Source: Candidatus Nitrosopelagicus sp. (GTDB lineage Archaea; Thermoproteota; Nitrososphaeria; Nitrososphaerales; Nitrosopumilaceae). Taken from it: a stretch of 64,000 nt of DNA. Below, one piece after another: positions 58,354-64,000 of this stretch (position 1 is its first letter; each line of letters opens with the position of its first letter). The stretch lies in NCBI GenBank assembly GCA_028343215.1, contig JAOLYB010000002.1, positions 83,868 to 147,867 of the forward strand. Reading direction: 5' to 3'. Position numbers and translations under genes: made by a program. The notes beneath the pieces were generated by a model. The model saw only the letters and a program-made list of their open reading frames with translations, did not search any database and was not told the origin of the DNA.

Positions 58354-59190
58354 TTATTGAGAATTCATTCGTTTAATCCAGTCAGATTCAGGTTCTGCTG
58401 GAATTTGTTGTGGTTGAGGAACGGTCATCAACTGAGTTTCAGGTAACTTTGAAGATGAGGACTCATTACTAGGAGGTTCTGGCAAACGAGTCTCAGTTGG
58501 CTCACCTTCAGAAGGGTCTGGTAGATAAGTTCCTGGCATCGCTGATGGTGATACCTGTGGAAGCATATCTTCGAGTGAGAGATTAGATAGTCTGGATTTA
58601 ACTTTACTAATCTCATCTTTCTCATGTTTCATATGTTGAAGCATTTCGTCTGTTTCTTTTTGAACATGATCGAAGGTCTCCTGAGAAATTTCGTTACTTT
58701 TGAGTTGAACTTTTGCGTCAAACAAAAGAACTTTGACAGATTTTTCCTGTTCTTCAATTTCGACGACACGATTATCTAATTCAGAACTAATTTCAAATTC
58801 AGTACGTTGAAGTGTCATTAATTTAGTGTTGTACTTTTCATGAATTATTTCTGCATCAGACTTCATACTGTCGTTGTCAGAGACAATTTCCATCAATGCG
58901 TTAAGACGTCGGATTACAAGTTCTTTCTGTTTGAGTAAACGTTGTGAATCCAATCTCCACTTTGGAATGAAAATTACTACTTCAGATTGAACTACGAGTT
59001 GATCAAAAGCAATTTGTTTTAGGCCTTCAGATCCGCAATTAATGCCGACTGTCTGTATAGAACCATCAACATCAGTTGAGGTACCTAAAATTTTGCCCAT
59101 TGGTGCGCCGTACATGTCTTTTACAGCTTTTCCAATAATTTCAACTTCACAGTTGCTCATGAATGGAAGTTGACAGATCGGTATAACCAA
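58354..59190 (-). CDS. cdvA: CdvA-like cell division protein (PRC-barrel plus coiled coil)
   Basis: CEVEIIGKAVKDMYGAPMGKILGTSTDVDGSIQTVGINCG followed by coiled coil and Pro-rich tail; start likely MSNCEVEIIG. Confidence 0.75.
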   Translation of the reverse strand: MVIPICQLPFMSNCEVEIIGKAVKDMYGAPMGKILGTSTDVDGSIQTVGINCGSEGLKQIAFDQLVVQSEVVIFIPKWRLDSQRLLKQKELVIRRLNALMEIVSDNDSMKSDAEIIHEKYNTKLMTLQRTEFEISSELDNRVVEIEEQEKSVKVLLFDAKVQLKSNEISQETFDHVQKETDEMLQHMKHEKDEISKVKSRLSNLSLEDMLPQVSPSAMPGTYLPDPSEGEPTETRLPEPPSNESSSSKLPETQLMTVPQPQQIPAEPESDWIKRMNSQ

Positions 59191-59293
59191 CCAAGTGTTA
59201 ACAAGGTTGACAATTTTAGTACAAAGAAATTAACCAAATTAAAAATTCACGACTAAACGTAATTTTATTATTATAATTAAATGAAAAAATAAT

Positions 59294-59605
59294 ATGATTG
59301 ATAAAGAAGAATTAGGACAAATTATGAAATTTGTATCCGAATACTGGGAAAAATTAAAAAATGATTCAGACAATGATGCGTTGAAAATTCTTCCATCAAA
59401 ATTTTGGATGAAATCACTTGGAGGACCCGTTGGAAACGAGAAAGGTGTCAAAGGAAGATGGGTAACAACTTTGATGTATCTTGAAGATGAGGAAATGGAA
59501 AAATCATTTCGGGATGTTTTAACAAGATGGCAAGCAAAAGGTCAGCAAACTGCAACTGATCTTCCAACTAAATCACCCGATCTAATTCAAATTGGTAGAA
59601 GATAA
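59294..59605 (+). CDS. Conserved hypothetical protein
   Basis: ORF, 103 aa. Confidence 0.6.
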   Translation: MIDKEELGQIMKFVSEYWEKLKNDSDNDALKILPSKFWMKSLGGPVGNEKGVKGRWVTTLMYLEDEEMEKSFRDVLTRWQAKGQQTATDLPTKSPDLIQIGRR

Positions 59606-59635
59606 AGATAAAACCAATCATGAAAAATAATATTA

Positions 59636-61246
59636 TTGTCCGAATTTTCTAAGAATGAAAGAAAAATTTTAGAAAAACATTTTTCAAATTCAGATAAAAA
59701 TGTCTTTGCAGTAATTACACCAAGACAAGTTGATCGTGGTGCATTGATGTCACGATATAGTAGAACCGATAAGAGTATGAGGAAAATTTTCTTAGATGAG
59801 TTTTTAAAAAATAAAAATCGGGGAGAAGAATTCTACGATAGGGTTTTGTTGGAATATGGAGATGATTCAGTTGCAGAATTAGGAATTGGTCAAGTCGCAA
59901 TAGAAGGACTCTCAAATATAGCAGTTAAAAAAATAGAAGATAGAAGAATTGGTTTTTCATATTTAGAAAAATCGTCGAGATATGTATCGTGGGATAAAAA
60001 AATTAAAGGAAAATACAAATTTTTGTATGAACCAAAAATAATGAAAACTAAATTTGCAGACGAATATGTTAATGCATGTAATTTAGATTTTGAAATATAT
60101 TCCAAAAATATAGATCCAATGTTAAAATTAATCAGAGAAAGAGATTCAATTGATAATTATAAATTTAAAGATAAAGATGGAAAAGAGAAAAAGTTTAGTG
60201 CGATAAACGATGATGCGATAATAAAATCATCAATGAGGATATACAATGCTGCAACTAAAGCAAAAGCACTAGATGCGTTAAGAAGTTTACTTCCTGCATC
60301 AACGTTAACAAATGTCGGAGTTACAGGAAACGGAAGAGCTTTCGAATATTTATTATCAATATTATTTGCATCTGAATTAAAAGAAGAAAATTATTTAGCA
60401 TCTCAAATCAAACATGAGCTTGATACTACAATCAAATCATTTGTTAGAAGATCAGATGATAAGTATGGAAAAGTTTTACAGAATTATCTCAATAGTGTAA
60501 AAAAATCCGCTCAAAATATTACAAAAACATCAATATCAGGCACGCCAATCAATGGAAAATCAGTAAAACTTGTGGAAAGTGAAAATGAGATTAAGGTAAT
60601 CAATAGTGTAATATCTGCAATAATTTATGAACAGTCTCCAGGAATAGTATTTGAGAAAATATTACAACAGGTTAAGAAAATTCCAATAAATAAAAAAAAG
60701 AAGATCATTATGGAAATGACGAATCTAAGAAAAAATAGAAGACATAGACCATCACGTGCATTTGAAATGGCAGAATATACGTTTGATTTAGTCACAAATT
60801 TTGGAATGTTTAGAGATTTTCATAGGCATAGAGCATTAACATTGGAACGACAATTGCTTACAACATTACATGGATTTGATATGCCACAAGAAGTGAAAGA
60901 CCTCGGAATGCAAAAAGAATTCAAAGAATGTATGAAAAATTCAGAAAATGTATTCAAAAAAATTCAGAAAAAAAATCCAGAAGAAGCACAGTATGTCGTA
61001 AATTTTGCATACAACTATCCATACATGATGAAGATGAATATGAGAGAAGCGGTGCACATGATTGAATTGCGCACAGTTCCACAAGGACATCAAGATTATA
61101 GAATCGTAGCACAAAAAATGTATCAGGCAATTAATAAAAAACATCCAATTCTAAGTAATATAATGAAATTTGTGGATATGAATAAATATGAATTAGAAAG
61201 ATTTGAATCAGAAAAAAGAACAGAAGAAAAGAGAAATAAAAAATGA
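59636..61246 (+). CDS. ThyX-like (FAD-dependent thymidylate synthase family) protein, apparently double-domain
   Basis: N-half [19 protein letters not shown]-half [22 protein letters not shown]. Confidence 0.7.
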   Translation: MSEFSKNERKILEKHFSNSDKNVFAVITPRQVDRGALMSRYSRTDKSMRKIFLDEFLKNKNRGEEFYDRVLLEYGDDSVAELGIGQVAIEGLSNIAVKKIEDRRIGFSYLEKSSRYVSWDKKIKGKYKFLYEPKIMKTKFADEYVNACNLDFEIYSKNIDPMLKLIRERDSIDNYKFKDKDGKEKKFSAINDDAIIKSSMRIYNAATKAKALDALRSLLPASTLTNVGVTGNGRAFEYLLSILFASELKEENYLASQIKHELDTTIKSFVRRSDDKYGKVLQNYLNSVKKSAQNITKTSISGTPINGKSVKLVESENEIKVINSVISAIIYEQSPGIVFEKILQQVKKIPINKKKKIIMEMTNLRKNRRHRPSRAFEMAEYTFDLVTNFGMFRDFHRHRALTLERQLLTTLHGFDMPQEVKDLGMQKEFKECMKNSENVFKKIQKKNPEEAQYVVNFAYNYPYMMKMNMREAVHMIELRTVPQGHQDYRIVAQKMYQAINKKHPILSNIMKFVDMNKYELERFESEKRTEEKRNKK

Positions 61247-61641
61247 CTGAAAAAATTACAAAAACAGATGAAGAATGGAAAAAAGAATTGACTGCAGAAG
61301 AATATGAAGTTTGTAGAATGAAAGGTACAGAACAAGCATTTACCGGAATGTATTGGGATTGCAAAGATGATGGAGTCTACAAATGTAGAACATGCGGAGT
61401 AGAATTATTTTCATCCGATGCAAAATTTGATTCAGGTACTGGGTGGCCAAGTTTTTTCAAACCTGAAGATGATGAACAAATTGAATACATAGAAGATAGA
61501 AGTTATGGAATGGTTAGAGTTGAAGTTAATTGTAAAAAATGTGGTTCACATTTGGGACACGTATTTGATGACGGTCCTGCTCCATCAAAACTCAGATACT
61601 GTATTAACTCAGTATCGCTCAAATTAGACAAGTCAAATTAA
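61243..61641 (+). CDS. msrB: Peptide-methionine (R)-S-oxide reductase
   Basis: [29 protein letters not shown]...[24 protein letters not shown]. Confidence 0.97.
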   Translation: MTEKITKTDEEWKKELTAEEYEVCRMKGTEQAFTGMYWDCKDDGVYKCRTCGVELFSSDAKFDSGTGWPSFFKPEDDEQIEYIEDRSYGMVRVEVNCKKCGSHLGHVFDDGPAPSKLRYCINSVSLKLDKSN

Positions 61642-61666
61642 ATAATCGACTTGATTTTACGATACT

Positions 61667-62677
61667 ATGAGAATAATACTATGTGGATTTGGGGTAGTGG
61701 CACAAAGTTTTTCAGAGCTTTTAGAATCACGTACACATGATCTTTATTCCAAATTTGGATTAAAACCAAGAATCGTGGGCGTTTTTGACAGTAAGGGATG
61801 TGCATATGATGAAACAGGGCTGGATTTAAAAAAATTAAATAAAATTAAAAAACAATCAGGTTCAGTAAGAGGATATGACAAGTCAGTAAGACAGATTTCA
61901 GGTAAAAATATTATTGAAAACATGGATGCTGATGTTTTAATTGAAACTACAGCAAGTAACTACAAAGATGCAGAACCTGGAATGAGTCATATCATTTCTG
62001 CAATGAAAAGAAAAATGCACGTTATATCAGTAAACAAAGGACCATTGGCACTTGCATTTCCATCATTAATGGAATTAGCAACATACAATCAAGTTATGTT
62101 GAGATTTAGTGGAACTGTTGGCGGGGGAACTCCAATTTTAGATTATGCAAAAAATAGTTTGAGAGGAGAAAGGATATTATCATTTCAAGGAATTCTCAAT
62201 GGTACAACAAATTACATACTAACAAACATGGCAGAGGGAATGTCATTTGACGATGCATTGAAAGATGCTAAATCAAAAGGATACGTTGAAGCTGATGAAG
62301 CACTTGATCTGGATGGATTAGATGCAGCTGCTAAACTGGTTATTCTAGCAAATTGGATAATGGGTATGAAAGTTACAATGCCAGATATAATCAAAAAAGG
62401 AATTCGTAAAGTTAATACCAATGATATCAAAAATGCACAAAAAAATGGATCTGCAGTGAAATTGATTGCGTCGTGTGAAAAAGAACTAACAGTATCACCT
62501 GTAGAAATAAAAATTAGTGACCCATTGTGTGTAAATGGAACATTAAATGCAATATCATTCACATCAGAACATTCTGGCACTCAGACAATTATTGGAAGAG
62601 GTGCAGGAGGAATAGAAACTGCAAGTGCAATATTACGTGATTTGATAGACATTAGAAAAGAGATTACTAAATCTTGA
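61667..62677 (+). CDS. hom: Homoserine dehydrogenase
   Basis: VISVNKGPLALAF...GTVGGGTPILDYAKNSLRGERILSFQGILNGTTNYILTNM. Confidence 0.94.
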   Translation: MRIILCGFGVVAQSFSELLESRTHDLYSKFGLKPRIVGVFDSKGCAYDETGLDLKKLNKIKKQSGSVRGYDKSVRQISGKNIIENMDADVLIETTASNYKDAEPGMSHIISAMKRKMHVISVNKGPLALAFPSLMELATYNQVMLRFSGTVGGGTPILDYAKNSLRGERILSFQGILNGTTNYILTNMAEGMSFDDALKDAKSKGYVEADEALDLDGLDAAAKLVILANWIMGMKVTMPDIIKKGIRKVNTNDIKNAQKNGSAVKLIASCEKELTVSPVEIKISDPLCVNGTLNAISFTSEHSGTQTIIGRGAGGIETASAILRDLIDIRKEITKS

Positions 62678-63144
62678 AAACTAATCTAATTTCAAAAAGT
62701 GAGACAACACAATTACTAAAAATTGTCTCAGAAAAATGGAAAATTGACATACCAAAAGTCAAGAATCTAAAAGTGTATGAAATCGACAATGAAACACAAT
62801 TAATCACAGGTAATGAAATTAAGATTTTAAAGATAAAAGATGAACATATTCCATTCCTTAGTGAAATTTCAACATTAGAAAAATTTCCATACGTCCAAGT
62901 AGATATGGGTGCAGTGAAATTCATGTGTAAAGGTGCAAATCTGATGAGACCTGGAATCAAAAAAAATTCCGAGTTTTCTAAAAATGACATCGTGTGTATT
63001 GTAGAAGAATCACAAAACAAATTTCTAGCAGTGGGAAAATCAGAGGTGGATAGTTCAGAGTTGAAAAATATGGATAAAGGAGAAGTTTTGAAGAATTTAC
63101 ACTATATTTCAGACAAGGCGTGGGAAATTTCTAAAACACTATAA
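62674..63144 (+). CDS. PUA-domain protein (MCT-1/Tma20-like)
   Basis: VQVDMGAVKFMCKGANLMRPGIKKNSEFSKNDIVCIVEESQNKFLAVGKS. Confidence 0.85.
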   Translation: MKTNLISKSETTQLLKIVSEKWKIDIPKVKNLKVYEIDNETQLITGNEIKILKIKDEHIPFLSEISTLEKFPYVQVDMGAVKFMCKGANLMRPGIKKNSEFSKNDIVCIVEESQNKFLAVGKSEVDSSELKNMDKGEVLKNLHYISDKAWEISKTL

Positions 63145-63146
63145 AA

Positions 63147-63740
63147 TTATTTTACATCTTCAGTGAATTCATTGATTCCATCTTTGTTAACAACTAAGAC
63201 GTCAATTCCATCACCACTGAATGAATCTCTCATAGTTGCAGAACGAACTGCTTTTACAGCTAAATCTACAGCATCTTTTTCAGTCATATTCTCTTTGAAT
63301 TGAGGATCCAACACACCTAATGCCATTTCAGCACCAGTACCAACTGCTGCATATTCATCAGGTAAAACAGAACCAAGAGGATCTAAAGTATAGATTACAG
63401 GTTTGTCAGTCATACCACCAACAATTACTTGAGTTAACAATGGAAAGTATCTTCTTTCGTACATCATGTTCGACATCATTTTTGCAATTGTATTTGGTGG
63501 GACATCACGTTTCAAATCCATTTTTCTAATTTTTGCTAAAGCGGAAATTTGTAATGATAATAATTGCATGTCAGCTACCAAACCTGCACAAGTAGCACCG
63601 ACTTTGGGAGTTATTGGAAAAGTTTTCTTTGTGGACTTACTAACTAGAAAGTTACCATATGCGATTCTTTTTTCGCTTGCAAAAACAACGCCTTGATCAA
63701 ACGTAATACCTACAGCGGTTGCACCTGGCATGTAACTCAT
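63147..63740 (-). CDS. psmB: Proteasome beta subunit
   Basis: ATAVGITFDQGVVFASEKRIAYGNFLVSKSTKKTFPI; DPLGSVLPDEYAAVGTGAEMALGVLD. Confidence 0.95.
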   Translation of the reverse strand: MSYMPGATAVGITFDQGVVFASEKRIAYGNFLVSKSTKKTFPITPKVGATCAGLVADMQLLSLQISALAKIRKMDLKRDVPPNTIAKMMSNMMYERRYFPLLTQVIVGGMTDKPVIYTLDPLGSVLPDEYAAVGTGAEMALGVLDPQFKENMTEKDAVDLAVKAVRSATMRDSFSGDGIDVLVVNKDGINEFTEDVK

Positions 63741-63823
63741 GATATCACTCTGAAAATAGACAATAAAAGCATTAGTAAAAATTTGTGAATACCCACAGTT
63801 AGGGTGGTATCTAAAAAACGGTA

Positions 63824-63889
63824 GATCGTTAATTGCCGAGAACGCATCAGCGTGTTACCGCGGTCACGTTACTGACAGGATTTTCGATC
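63824..63889 (-). ncRNA. Candidate GC-rich structured intergenic RNA
   Basis: Local GC island closed by GATCG...CGATC, with an internal ACGC-ATCA-GCGT hairpin, in an otherwise AT-rich intergenic gap. Confidence 0.3.
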
Positions 63890-63892
63890 AGT

Positions 63893-64000
63893 TTAACGAC
63901 GACGTCGTTTTGGAGCTGCTTTTCGCTTTGCTGCTTTACGTTTTGGAGCTGCCTTACGTTTTGCTGCTTTACGTTTTGCTGGTGCTTTACGTTTTGCTGC
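63893..64000 (-). CDS. C-terminal end of a Lys/Arg/Ala-rich DNA-binding-like protein (truncated by window edge)
   Basis: Manual translation: ...AAKRKAPAKRKAAKRKAAPKRKAAKRKAAPKRRRR*. Confidence 0.7.
   Translation of the reverse strand, partial: AAKRKAPAKRKAAKRKAAPKRKAAKRKAAPKRRRR

Noticed and set aside
63834-63889. GC-rich island as a tRNA gene
   Set aside because: It begins like an acceptor (gccgag) and has a T-loop-like ttcgatc, but no D-arm, anticodon arm or matching 3' acceptor can be built.
63895-64000. Repeated 'gctgctttacgtttt' units resembling a tandem-repeat array
   Set aside because: In frame with an A/K/R-rich coding region on the minus strand ending at TAA 63893-63895.

Overview
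The window is AT-rich, gene-dense archaeal chromosome. The gene content strongly suggests an ammonia-oxidising thaumarchaeon close to Nitrosopumilus: parvulin-type PPIase, CdvA, S25e/S26e, RpoK, Alba, LOR/SDH ornithine cyclodeaminase and PurP. This lineage call is an inference from gene content; no search was run. Most of it is housekeeping: an aspS-gatC-gatA-gatB cluster, a trpE-G-D-C-B-A operon, ilvD, pyrG, prf1, thrS, metG, cysS, nadE, ahcY, fen1, acs, hom, msrB and psmB. Two tRNA genes are visible, both on the minus strand: tRNA-Phe(GAA) at 3048-3121, and tRNA-Ser(CGA) with a predicted 15-nt intron at 54621-54720. I saw no CRISPR array, rRNA, integrase, transposase or recognisable defence locus. 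The most notable signals are: (i) both tRNA genes have a partial direct repeat of their 3' end 1.4-2.2 kb beyond the 3' terminus, bracketing protein genes like att-site scars; (ii) a secreted 685-aa WWA-repeat/pentapeptide/beta-propeller protein lies inside one bracket, has an exact 89-nt internal duplication and a perfect 11-bp inverted repeat just upstream; (iii) several Cys-rich microproteins (28-55 aa) fall below the ORF-track cutoff; (iv) there are candidate operators, including a 17-bp perfect palindrome before alba; (v) there are candidate structured intergenic RNAs. None of these amounts to a proven new system.
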